A stretch of DNA of 11,990 nucleotides from Deltaproteobacteria bacterium RBG_16_54_18 (GTDB taxonomy: Bacteria > Desulfobacterota > B13-G15 > RBG-16-54-18). Below the pieces are notes generated by a model. The model saw only the letters and a program-made list of their open reading frames with translations. It did not search any database and was not told the origin of the DNA. Positions 1 through 6,784 of this stretch are shown here, piece by piece. Numbering within the stretch: position 1 is the first letter of the stretch; each line of letters opens with the position of its first letter. The translations under genes were made by a program, and so were the position numbers. Location of the stretch: assembly GCA_001797935.1 (NCBI GenBank), contig MGQT01000005.1:1-11990 (forward strand), given 5' to 3'.

Positions 1-679
1 CTAATGCCCTGCGCATCGATTGCGGTGAAAAGTCGCAGAGGTGAAAGGGGAGGTGGTAGAGATGATTCTGTATCCCCATGAGAGCGAGAATATCTTTTAT
101 TGGGGTGGTGTGGGGGTAGCGCAGGACAAGCATTCCCCCGGGGCGGAGTATCCGGTTGACCTCGGCGAGAAAGGCGAGAGGATGGGGGAGATGCTCGATG
201 ACATAAAAGGCGGTAACCACATCGAACTCCCCTTTTTTGAACGACGCTTTTTCCCACGGCTGCGAGAGGATATCAAGCCCCCATCTGGTCTGCCCATAGT
301 ACGCCCCGGCCCGCGATGCCTCCAGACCCTTGACCTTCCAGCCCCTGGACTGCATCAGGGCGAGGAAGAAACCGTATCCGGTCCCCACATCCAGAAGCCT
401 TCCTCGGGGCACGTGGCGCTCTATAAGATCGGCCCCTTTTTGGAAGACCGGTTGCATCATTCTACCCCACGCCTCGATTTTGGTTTTGCCTCGCGGGAGA
501 TACGTTTGGTAACTCGTGAGCCGTTCCGCATCATTCGGGCGGGGGTTCTGATAGATAAAGCCGCACCGGAGACAGCGGACCATGGCATACGCCCCTTCCT
601 TATGCCGTTGCCGTGCTGCCTTTGCCTCACACAGAGGGCAGACAATCCATTCCGCCCCTATTTTCTTCTGATATCTCAT
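1..679 (-). CDS. Class I SAM-dependent methyltransferase with N-terminal zinc ribbon (partial, runs off left edge)
   Basis: The minus-strand frame is open from an ATG at 679 to the window edge, giving 226 codons without a stop, so the C-terminus is missing. The N-terminus carries two CxxC pairs (Cys14/Cys17 and Cys36/Cys39, in CPLC and CLRC) that look like a zinc ribbon. A Rossmann methyltransferase core follows: motif I LDVGTGYG at about residues 96-103, then an acidic/aromatic strand FDVVTAFYVIEHLPHP, then a RILRPGG motif. This architecture is common in uncharacterised methyltransferases acting on small molecules or glycan/lipid precursors; the substrate cannot be read from the sequence. 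The ATG has no clear Shine-Dalgarno. The frame stays open upstream with a GTG at 691, to a stop in the A-tract near 770, so the start is uncertain. A strong hairpin separates it from the upstream gene, so it may be transcribed separately. Confidence 0.85.
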   Translation of the reverse strand, partial: MRYQKKIGAEWIVCPLCEAKAARQRHKEGAYAMVRCLRCGFIYQNPRPNDAERLTSYQTYLPRGKTKIEAWGRMMQPVFQKGADLIERHVPRGRLLDVGTGYGFFLALMQSRGWKVKGLEASRAGAYYGQTRWGLDILSQPWEKASFKKGEFDVVTAFYVIEHLPHPLAFLAEVNRILRPGGMLVLRYPHTTPIKDILALMGIQNHLYHLPFHLCDFSPQSMRRAL

Positions 680-731
680 GGTGGGAGTCACGTGAGTAAT
701 GCCGATATAATGCTTCCCGTCATATGCAAGA

Positions 732-771
732 CGAGGGGGACGTTTGCGCTCACGCCCCCCTCGTTTTTTTT
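732..771 (+). terminator. Intrinsic terminator hairpin, plus-strand orientation
   Basis: Bases 732-743 pair with 752-763, giving a 12-bp GC-rich stem with one A/C mismatch at 740/755 and an 8-base loop. Eight T residues (764-771) follow at once. This is a textbook rho-independent terminator for plus-strand transcription. Read on the minus strand, the same stem has an A-tract before it and only a weak T-rich stretch (TCTT) after it, so it would be a poor terminator for the genes that actually flank it, both of which are on the minus strand. It may limit antisense transcription or act weakly in both directions. Confidence 0.7.
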
Positions 772-786
772 ACCCGTTTTGGCGTG

Positions 787-1323
787 TTACTTTTTATTTT
801 TGTAGATGAACTTGGCTGCTGCCTCGGCGTTTCTTTGCATGGCATACTCTACCGTATTGTTAGAGCCGGTAGAGCCGCTTCTCAAGTCCTGCTCATTGAT
901 AACGTTTCCGGTCTGTTTGTCCACGAACTGGTAATGGGCGGCAAAGGCGGCTGATCCGACATGCGACCCCCAGGGGGTAAACCCGCGCTGGATCTCTCTT
1001 CCTACCGTCGGCCTGGTATACTCTTTTACCTCACCTTTGATAAGGAGGACCTTTTTCCCCGCCGGTACCGGGGCAGAACCTTCCATGATTACCATGTCAA
1101 AGAGACCATATTGCTGCGAATACCGGCGTACCTGGTACACGATGGCATCGGCAATCTCCTTCCCCGCATTATCAGGGGCCGGCGTGTTGGGGGTGACCTT
1201 AAACGCTTGGACCACCACGACGTTATAGTCCTTGAAAAGGGCCTCCTTGCCCACGGCCAGGGCGCTGATGGCGCAGATCATTGCCGCTGCTATGATTGCT
1301 CCCACAAAAACTCTTTTCTTCAT
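787..1323 (-). CDS. Secreted DUF4410-like protein, paralogue 2
   Basis: This 178-residue protein starts at an ATG with a good Shine-Dalgarno (AAGGAG, about 8 bases upstream). Residues 1-23 form a classical signal peptide: MKKR, a hydrophobic core, then ALA before Val24. There is no lipobox, so a soluble periplasmic or exported protein is likelier than a lipoprotein. The mature part has a strand-rich N-terminal segment (LFKDYNVVVVQAF), a helix with YQVRRY, a LFDMVIMEG segment, then PAGKKVLLIKGEV and, near the end, HYQFVDKQTGNVI. The order of an early strand, a helix, a 'gKvLlikGeV' strand and a 'vDkqTGkvi' strand resembles DUF4410, whose function is unknown. It is the tandem paralogue of the gene 19 bases upstream, and carries an extra segment of about 20 residues (around 110-130) that the other lacks. 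The family call rests on pattern recognition only. Confidence 0.8.
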   Translation of the reverse strand: MKKRVFVGAIIAAAMICAISALAVGKEALFKDYNVVVVQAFKVTPNTPAPDNAGKEIADAIVYQVRRYSQQYGLFDMVIMEGSAPVPAGKKVLLIKGEVKEYTRPTVGREIQRGFTPWGSHVGSAAFAAHYQFVDKQTGNVINEQDLRSGSTGSNNTVEYAMQRNAEAAAKFIYKNKK

Positions 1324-1342
1324 GTTCTTTCTCCTTCTTTTT

Positions 1343-1816
1343 TTATTTGCCTACCTTATTTTGATAGATAATCTTGGCGATATATTCTGCCACGCGAAAT
1401 GTCATTCCATTGGGGTCGATTTCGTACAGAACCTGACCACTCACCTTATCAACGAACTGACAGTGTACGGCGCAGGTACCCGCCCCCTTGGGTGAGTAGG
1501 CCGTGACCGTTCCCTTGACCAGCAGAACCTTTTTCCCCGCCGGCACCCTTTGCGTCCCTTCCATGAACACCATATCGAAGAGATTATATTTGGCGCTGTA
1601 TCGTCTGATCTGATACAAGGTTTCATCGGCTATGGCCCTGCCTGCCGAGTCCGGCGCCGCCACATTTGTTGGGACCTCGAAGGGTTTGACCTCCGCCACC
1701 TGATAATCTTTGAACAGAGGGACCTCTGACGCTGCCAGGGCAACCATTGGTATCATGGCCAATGCCCACACAGCAACCACGGTGATCGTGGCTATCATAA
1801 GCTTATGATTTTTCAT
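1343..1816 (-). CDS. Secreted DUF4410-like protein, paralogue 1
   Basis: The start is taken as the ATG at 1816, 7 bases after a strong GGAGGG; a TTG at 1822 is in frame but would sit too close to the ribosome-binding site. The protein is 157 residues. A signal peptide covers residues 1-28 (basic MKNHK, hydrophobic core, then ALA before Ala29). The mature part matches the following gene closely in blocks: LFKDYxV, APDxAGxxIAD, YQIRRYS, LFDMVFMEG, PAGKKVLLVKGxV, and QFVDKxxGQV before a C-terminal YIAKIIYQNK. It lacks the RPTVGREIQRGFTPW-like insert of its neighbour, which looks like an internal loss or gain after duplication. It begins 22 bases after the methyltransferase stop, so it is probably read as part of the upstream operon. 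The function is unknown; resemblance to DUF4410 is inferred. Confidence 0.8.
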   Translation of the reverse strand: MKNHKLMIATITVVAVWALAMIPMVALAASEVPLFKDYQVAEVKPFEVPTNVAAPDSAGRAIADETLYQIRRYSAKYNLFDMVFMEGTQRVPAGKKVLLVKGTVTAYSPKGAGTCAVHCQFVDKVSGQVLYEIDPNGMTFRVAEYIAKIIYQNKVGK

Positions 1817-1838
1817 CACCAACCCTCCTTTCTCGATT

Positions 1839-2507
1839 TCAACATGACTCGATCCACATCTCGATGGCCTGGGGGTAAAGCCTCCAACGCGACAGGGCCG
1901 AGCTTCTCAACAATCTTTTACACTCCTCCAGCGTAAGAGCGGCCTTGAGCGAATTCCACAGACCATCCCGTGCCCTCGCTTCCCTGATAAAGATGCGCCA
2001 CAAGAGGTTAAAAAGGATGGCTTGAAGTTTCGGGGCATCACGGCGAAGATCCACGATAACATATTTACCTCCCTGTTTCAAGACACGGGCAGCTTCGTTC
2101 ATAAAGGCGAGGGGGTCTTCGAGGTGGTGCATGGTATGGATACAGAGCACCAAGTCAACACTCTTATCCGGTAGGGGAAGGGCGTAGGCAGAGCCTATCT
2201 GGAAATGTACCCGATCTTCCAGCCCGGTTTCTCTGGCGTTGGCCTGGGCTGTCTGGATCATGGCCGGGGAGAGGTCGATGGCAAGGAATTCCATCTGCGG
2301 CAGGGCTCTGGCGATCCCCAGGGGGAAAATGCCGGGGCCGGTGCCCACGTCCAGGGCGAATCCCTGTTCTACCCCGAGGGCCTTGATCCGGGAGAGGACC
2401 CTTTTGATCGGAAACCGCATGTGCCGCTTGGCCATACGGCTGTAATATTCCGTCAAGGATTCGTCTTCGAGGGGGCTGCACTCCGGTATCCTTTTGTCGG
2501 CGATCAT
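1839..2507 (-). CDS. Class I SAM-dependent methyltransferase (Methyltransf_11-like)
   Basis: This 222-residue protein has a full Rossmann methyltransferase core: motif I ALDVGTGPG at residues 51-59, an acidic residue ending strand 2 (FLAID, Asp78) that should bind the adenosine ribose, a GSAYALPLPDKSVDLVL segment (106-121), then MHHLEDP and RVLKQGGKYVIVDL. The C-terminal third (about 160-222) is a basic helical region that probably forms the substrate lid. The start ATG overlaps the stop of the dehydratase gene (ATGA) and sits behind AGGGGA, so translation is coupled. Its place at the end of a ketosynthase/dehydratase operon suggests that it methylates the acyl or polyketide product or an ester of it. 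That substrate is inferred; similar folds act on quinones, lipids and small molecules. Confidence 0.88.
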   Translation of the reverse strand: MIADKRIPECSPLEDESLTEYYSRMAKRHMRFPIKRVLSRIKALGVEQGFALDVGTGPGIFPLGIARALPQMEFLAIDLSPAMIQTAQANARETGLEDRVHFQIGSAYALPLPDKSVDLVLCIHTMHHLEDPLAFMNEAARVLKQGGKYVIVDLRRDAPKLQAILFNLLWRIFIREARARDGLWNSLKAALTLEECKRLLRSSALSRWRLYPQAIEMWIESC

Positions 2508-2938
2508 CGCTTCCCCTGCGCCAAGACCAGTATGCCCTGGGCGACCATTTCCCCCTCTGACTCCGCCTTTACCCGCACCTTGGCCATCTCGCCGAAGCTG
2601 AACTCCACCTCGGCAGAAAGAGTGAGGAGGCTCCCCGGTCTGATGGTCTTGGCAAACTGCATTTCTTCCACCCGCACCAGCATCCCCATCCCTCCTTCTT
2701 TTGCGCTCAGCATAGCCAACCCCCCGGTCTGTGCCAAGGCTTCCACGATGAGGGCTTCAGGCAAAGAAGGACTTTGGGGAAAGTGACCTCCAAGGAAGAA
2801 GTCGTCAAGGCTGATCGCCTTAATTGCCACGGCGCGGCGACCGGGTTCCACTACCAGCACGCGGTCAATCATGAGAAAGGGGTAGCGATGGGGGAGGGCA
2901 TTCGTCATCGTCGTCATCTGCTCACGGGGGTCTACCAT
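2504..2938 (-). CDS. FabZ-like 3-hydroxyacyl-ACP dehydratase
   Basis: The 144-residue hot-dog protein starts at an ATG at 2938 that overlaps the preceding stop by 7 bases. The N-terminus (VDPREQ...LPHRYPFLMIDRV) fits the usual FabZ start and length. The catalytic pair is present: His17 in LPHRYPF and Glu66 in IVEALAQ; GHFP lies at 51-54. In FabZ this pair removes water from 3-hydroxyacyl-ACP to give trans-2-enoyl-ACP. The segment between these sites reads QSPSLPEAL, where canonical FabZ usually has GxPxMPGVL, so two glycines are replaced near the active-site tunnel; an altered acyl-chain preference is possible. It sits between the membrane protein and the methyltransferase in a tight operon with two ketosynthase genes, so it probably serves the same pathway and not housekeeping fatty-acid synthesis. 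In-frame ATGs at 2917 and 2908 are alternative starts. Confidence 0.88.
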   Translation of the reverse strand: MVDPREQMTTMTNALPHRYPFLMIDRVLVVEPGRRAVAIKAISLDDFFLGGHFPQSPSLPEALIVEALAQTGGLAMLSAKEGGMGMLVRVEEMQFAKTIRPGSLLTLSAEVEFSFGEMAKVRVKAESEGEMVAQGILVLAQGKR

Positions 2939-3399
2939 AGTGTGATGATGCCTTTCGTTATACCGAAGGTCAATACGATGCCGAGCATGGAACCGATCAG
3001 CAGGAGGAGGGTGCCCTTCCTCGGACTTTTGCCCAGAACATAGCAGAGGACGGTAGCCGAGAGGATCCCAAACCCCCTGATGGGGAGGGCACACAGCAGT
3101 ACGATCCCCACGTCCCCCCACGAGGTGACCCGCCGTACGAGTTTCCTCTGTTGCAAGGCATGGGATACCTGTTTCAATCTCGTCTCCACCCATCGCAAGA
3201 AGGGGATGCGGGAGGCGTTTTCCAGCATGAAGCCGTAGAGGGGGATCTGGACAAAGTCGTAGGCTAACGCCAAGGGAAGGTAGAGAAGGAGCGGGAGATG
3301 GTAGACGATGGCGAAGACCACCGAGGCGGTCCTCCCGACGGTAAAATGCAACAAGGTGAAAATCACTATGGCATTTTCCGGCGATTTAAGAAACTCCAT
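2932..3399 (-). CDS. Small integral membrane protein, small multi-drug export protein-like
   Basis: The start ATG at 3399 is preceded by GGAGAGG and overlaps the end of the ketosynthase-like gene by 14 bases, giving 155 residues. Four hydrophobic stretches are visible (about 8-31, 34-58, 96-122 and 127-152), with a basic, helical cytoplasmic-type loop at 66-95 (ETRLKQ...QQRKLVRR). The LLCALPIRGFGILSA segment at 101-115, with prolines and glycines inside a helix, resembles the conserved GALP-type motif of the putative small multi-drug export family (PF06695). No transport activity is well established for that family. Its position between ketosynthase and dehydratase genes, with overlaps at both ends, argues for a role in moving or anchoring the product or its enzymes. 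The family assignment is from memory of the motif and is moderate; the membrane topology is firmer. Confidence 0.75.
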   Translation of the reverse strand: MEFLKSPENAIVIFTLLHFTVGRTASVVFAIVYHLPLLLYLPLALAYDFVQIPLYGFMLENASRIPFLRWVETRLKQVSHALQQRKLVRRVTSWGDVGIVLLCALPIRGFGILSATVLCYVLGKSPRKGTLLLLIGSMLGIVLTFGITKGIITLW

Positions 3400-4597
3400 C
3401 GTTCCTCTCCAGGAGGATGGCCATATACGTTCCATCCAATGAGATCCCCGTGTGCAGTATGGTCTTGACCGGCACGGTACGACGCTCTCGAATCACGTTG
3501 AGATCGCAGCGGGGGTCGGGATCAACATAATTGATCGTGGGGGGGATGACGCCGCGTTCCATAATGAGCAGGTCTGCCGCGATCCTGATCCCCCCCGAGG
3601 CAATCCCTTCTCCCGTCATCGACTTGAGTGACGTTATGGGGATGCCTGCAGATCTGGCTACCAGGGCGAGCCTGAGCCCTTCGGCCTCTGCCGCATCGAG
3701 CCGAGGGGAGGAGTTGCCGGCACCGTCAATCAAATCGATTGTTACCCTTTCCCCCTTTTGCAAGACAGTTGCTATCACGCGCGCGACGTTTTCCCCGACA
3801 GGATCCGCGCCGCCGGCAGCCGCAATACTATGGATTTTCGCATAGATGTGTGTCTCCCTCCTCACGGCATCCTGCTCCCGCTCGAGGACGATGACACCTG
3901 CCCCTTCGCCGGGGATAAATCCGTTTCTCGTGCGATCATAGGGCGCGCTGCGTTCCCCGTTACCCGCATCCCACGCCGTCAGACGGAGCTCGTTGAATCC
4001 GCGGTAGAGGATCGGACTTAATTCGTCCACCCCGCCCGTGATCATACAATCGGCCCGCCGGGCGAGCAACTGCTGGCACGCAAACATAAGCGCCGCCTCT
4101 GCCGTGCAAAAGGATTGAACGACGGTGCTGTTGGGTCCCTTTATCCCCAACGCGATCGAGGCATTGCTGGCCGCGGCATTGGGCACGGTATTGGGGAAGA
4201 GGATGGGGTTGAGATCAGCCGGTCCCCGGAGCACCTGCCCGCGATGAAAGGCCTCGGAATTGACCAGGCCGCAAAAGCCGGAGCCCAGAATAATCCCCGC
4301 CCGTTCCGCCGGGATATCTTCGCCGATGGTGAGGCCCGTATCCGCGAGGGCCATCATGGCGGCGGCGATGGCGAATTGGCTGGCCCGATCCAACCTCCTA
4401 ATCTGTAGGGGGGAGATAAATTCCTTGGGGTTAAACCCCCTGACCAGGGCCCCTTTTTTCGAGCGAAAGGGTTGCGTATCAAAAGTAGTGATCTCCTCAA
4501 TGCCGTCCCGTCCCTCGATCAGCCCCTGCCAAAATGCTTCTTTCCCGATCCCCACCGGGGTGATGACCCCCATGCCGGTGATTGCCACCGCTTCCAT
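3386..4597 (-). CDS. Degenerate beta-ketoacyl-ACP synthase-like protein (catalytic histidines missing)
   Basis: This 403-residue protein has the thiolase-fold ketosynthase layout (MEAVAITGMGVITPVG at the N-terminus, then QSFCTAEAAL, GEGAGVIVLE and LKSMTGEG). The nucleophile position keeps Cys164 and the conserved Lys325 is present. The NAHGTGT motif is replaced by DGAGNSS at about 291-297, and the GHxLGAAGG histidine is Glu330. The C-terminal gatekeeper loop SFAFGGN of normal enzymes reads GISLDGT. With both histidines gone, decarboxylative condensation should not work normally, so it may be a partner subunit of the intact ketosynthase encoded upstream, by analogy with chain-length factors. 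Classical chain-length factors lose the Cys, whereas this one keeps it, so the analogy is loose. The ATG lies 5 bases after the upstream stop; a TTG at 4639 is a longer alternative. Confidence 0.88.
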   Translation of the reverse strand: MEAVAITGMGVITPVGIGKEAFWQGLIEGRDGIEEITTFDTQPFRSKKGALVRGFNPKEFISPLQIRRLDRASQFAIAAAMMALADTGLTIGEDIPAERAGIILGSGFCGLVNSEAFHRGQVLRGPADLNPILFPNTVPNAAASNASIALGIKGPNSTVVQSFCTAEAALMFACQQLLARRADCMITGGVDELSPILYRGFNELRLTAWDAGNGERSAPYDRTRNGFIPGEGAGVIVLEREQDAVRRETHIYAKIHSIAAAGGADPVGENVARVIATVLQKGERVTIDLIDGAGNSSPRLDAAEAEGLRLALVARSAGIPITSLKSMTGEGIASGGIRIAADLLIMERGVIPPTINYVDPDPRCDLNVIRERRTVPVKTILHTGISLDGTYMAILLERNDGVS

Positions 4598-4602
4598 AAG
4601 GT

Positions 4603-5811
4603 TCAGAGATCCCCCTTTCCGAAGATCAGCGTCGTACAATTGCCGCCAAAGGCGAAGGAGTTGGAAAGGACGATGGTAACCTCTTCTGTCCTGGGGTGTG
4701 GGGAATAATCGAGGTCGCAGACCGCATCCCCCTGCTCAAAACCGGCAGTCGGGGGGATAAAGCCGTGACCGATGGACAACAACGAAGTGATTGCCTCCAA
4801 CCCGCCGGCCGCCCCCAAACAGTGTCCGATCATCGATTTGGTGGAGCTGATGGGAAGCTGATACACCTCCGCCCCCCACACCTCCTTGATGGCCAGGGTC
4901 TCTACCCGGTCGTTGAGGATGGTGCCGGTGCCGTGGGCGTTGAGATAGTCTACCTCGTGCGCGGCGATCCCGGCATCCCGGAGGGCCTCGCGCATGATCC
5001 TTGCCTCTTCTTTCCCTGTTTCCTCAGGCGCCGTGATGTGAAAGGCCTCTCCTCCCAGCGCATACCCCAGGAGCTCTCCATAGATTGGTATCCCCCTTTT
5101 GCTGGCTCGTTCTTTATCCTCCAAGACGAGCACGGCCGCACCCTCTCCCAGGGAGAGCCCCTGACGATGGGCGTCAAAGGGACGGCAGGGAAGGGGGTCC
5201 ATGACCTGGAGGGAGCAAAAGCCGCCGAAGGTCAGTTCGCTCAAGGCCTCCCCGCCTCCGCAGACCATGATGTCAGCCGTTCCGTCGCGGATGAGTTCGG
5301 CACCATAGGCGATGGCGGTAGCGGAGGAGCTACAGGCGGTTGTGATCGTGAAACGGGGCCCCCGGAGGCGGTATCGTTCCGCCAGTTGATCGGTGGCGTA
5401 GCTGGGGATGAAGGGGACGATAAGCGATGGCCGCGGCCTCTTCCCCGCGAGGAGTTGACGGTGGTAGACCTCGGCCGAGGACATGCCTGCCGCCCCTGCC
5501 CCCAGGCATACCCCGGTGTGCGCTCCGTCTCGGTTCAGCCCGGCATCGGCAAGGGCCTGCCGTGCCGCGATCAGGACAAACTGATCGGCCCGCGAGATAC
5601 GCCGCAGCTCCCGTTGGGAGAAAAAATTCTCCGGCTTGTAATCAGCTATTTCGGCCGCCATCTGGGAGGGGTATCCCGTACAATCGAAGAGCGTCACCTC
5701 TTTAATACCCCGCCGCCCCTCGCGCAGGGAGGTGAGAAATTCCTCTACCGTGCCTGCGGTAGCGCAGATGACGCCCACTCCCGTGATGACCACCTCCCTG
5801 TTATCCTGCAT
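4603..5811 (-). CDS. Beta-ketoacyl-ACP synthase, FabF/KAS II type
   Basis: The 402-residue protein has the complete ketosynthase catalytic set: Cys160 in TTACSSSATA, His293 in NAHGTGT, and Lys325 and His330 in KSMIGHCLGAAGG. The gatekeeper loop SNSFAFGGN is at 383-391. These enzymes join an acyl-Cys to malonyl-ACP with loss of CO2, extending a chain by two carbons; the enzyme is expected in the cytosol as a dimer. The start ATG at 5811 follows AGAGGAAG and overlaps the DUF2229 gene's stop by 11 bases. The next gene, 5 bases downstream, encodes a similar-length but degenerate ketosynthase, so a heterodimer is plausible. Whether the product is a fatty acid, a polyene or something else cannot be read here. 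The surrounding methyltransferase and membrane protein favour a specialised pathway over primary fatty-acid synthesis. Confidence 0.93.
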   Translation of the reverse strand: MQDNREVVITGVGVICATAGTVEEFLTSLREGRRGIKEVTLFDCTGYPSQMAAEIADYKPENFFSQRELRRISRADQFVLIAARQALADAGLNRDGAHTGVCLGAGAAGMSSAEVYHRQLLAGKRPRPSLIVPFIPSYATDQLAERYRLRGPRFTITTACSSSATAIAYGAELIRDGTADIMVCGGGEALSELTFGGFCSLQVMDPLPCRPFDAHRQGLSLGEGAAVLVLEDKERASKRGIPIYGELLGYALGGEAFHITAPEETGKEEARIMREALRDAGIAAHEVDYLNAHGTGTILNDRVETLAIKEVWGAEVYQLPISSTKSMIGHCLGAAGGLEAITSLLSIGHGFIPPTAGFEQGDAVCDLDYSPHPRTEEVTIVLSNSFAFGGNCTTLIFGKGDL

Positions 5812-6784
5812 GGATCTTCCTCTGGGCAATGAGGTCAAGGAAGGCCTCCAGGCGGGTCTTGAGACCTTCCACGGTGGTATGTTCATCAAATGTTAGGGTC
5901 ATAAAGGGGATACGCTTAATGGTGTTTGTCCTGATCTTTCTCTTGAGAAGCTCCTGCATCAGGGCATCAATACCACATTTAAATGAGGTAACAAAGACAA
6001 GCCCGTCGGCTATCGTGTGCTCGGTGAGGTAGAGGATACTTCCCACTATCTCGCGTGCTGTCTCCCAATAGATTTCTTTGGACAGGCGGGAAATTCTTCG
6101 CTCACGTTCGTGCGGCGGTATGGCGAGAGAGGTCACGACATTGATACCCATCCCTTTGACAAGGGCCAAGAGGTCTTTGTTAATGAATGAGTCAAAGAGA
6201 TTGTATGATCTGCCGATAAAGGCCACGGTAAAAGGATGTCTATCCGTGCCGGCAACGGGGGAGGGGGTTTCCAGATCGAAGATCTCCTCCGTGTGGAGGC
6301 CGTTAATTCTGGCGGTCAGTTCTCGGTTAAAGGTGTGGTAGCGCTCTTCACCACGTCGGTATGCACGTCGCACCTGGCGCGGATTACTGCCGGTCTTGTC
6401 TGCCATGTAGCGCACAAAGTTTTCCAGCCCCTTGTTACCCTGACGCAGATCCACTATTCCGTCCCAGATATCGAGCTTGTCTTTTATGGCCAACCGCAAC
6501 ACATCGGGGGCACCCCGAAACTTGGGGCAGAGGATGTAGTGGCGTTCCAAGCTGATCAAACGGGGGAGAAAAAGGGCGTCGACCTTGCCCACCAAACTTT
6601 GAGAATGGGGGATCAATAATTTTAAGGGGAGGCAGCTATCTTCGTAAAAAGGGACGCCCCGTTTCACGATGTGCCGCATCGCCCCGCCGGAGGTAATTAC
6701 CTCCATCCCCAATTCCTGCAAAAAGGTTTGCCACAGGGGAAAGAGTTTATAATACATCAGGGACTTGGGAATACCTATGCGCAT
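5801..6784 (-). CDS. Stand-alone DUF2229 protein, acyl-CoA dehydratase activase-associated Fe-S family
   Basis: The 327-residue protein starts at an ATG at 6784 behind GGAG. Its N-terminus MRIGIPKSLMYYKLFPLW is the hallmark opening of DUF2229 (PF09989), found in or next to BcrA/HgdC-type activases of 2-hydroxyacyl-CoA dehydratases. Three family-type cysteines are present: Cys51 in EDSCLP, Cys86 in LCPKF and Cys270 in FKCGID. Near the end FDEHTTVEGLKTRLEAF (299-315) matches the family's DEH...TRxEAF signature shared with the HgdB-like fold. The cysteines probably bind an iron-sulfur cluster. The ASKHA activase domain and the dehydratase subunits normally linked to this domain are not in the window. 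It is the first gene of the ketosynthase operon, and its stop overlaps the next start, so it likely works in that pathway; the role is unknown. The frame extends further upstream, but only this start has a ribosome-binding site. Confidence 0.85.
   Translation of the reverse strand: MRIGIPKSLMYYKLFPLWQTFLQELGMEVITSGGAMRHIVKRGVPFYEDSCLPLKLLIPHSQSLVGKVDALFLPRLISLERHYILCPKFRGAPDVLRLAIKDKLDIWDGIVDLRQGNKGLENFVRYMADKTGSNPRQVRRAYRRGEERYHTFNRELTARINGLHTEEIFDLETPSPVAGTDRHPFTVAFIGRSYNLFDSFINKDLLALVKGMGINVVTSLAIPPHERERRISRLSKEIYWETAREIVGSILYLTEHTIADGLVFVTSFKCGIDALMQELLKRKIRTNTIKRIPFMTLTFDEHTTVEGLKTRLEAFLDLIAQRKIHAG

Noticed and set aside
41..805. Long plus-strand open frame of 254 codons opposite the left-edge methyltransferase
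   Set aside because: The opposite strand encodes clear methyltransferase motifs (LDVGTGYG, EHLPHP) over the same bases; the plus-strand product has no recognisable domain and runs through the terminator hairpin.
2939..3193. N-terminal extension of the FabZ-like gene to 3193
   Set aside because: The extra 85 residues are the shifted frame of the membrane-protein gene and resemble no dehydratase extension; the start at 2938 matches FabZ length.
4696..5832. Plus-strand open frame of 378 codons
   Set aside because: It is antisense to the intact ketosynthase, whose catalytic motifs are all present; the frame is a by-product of GC-rich codon use.
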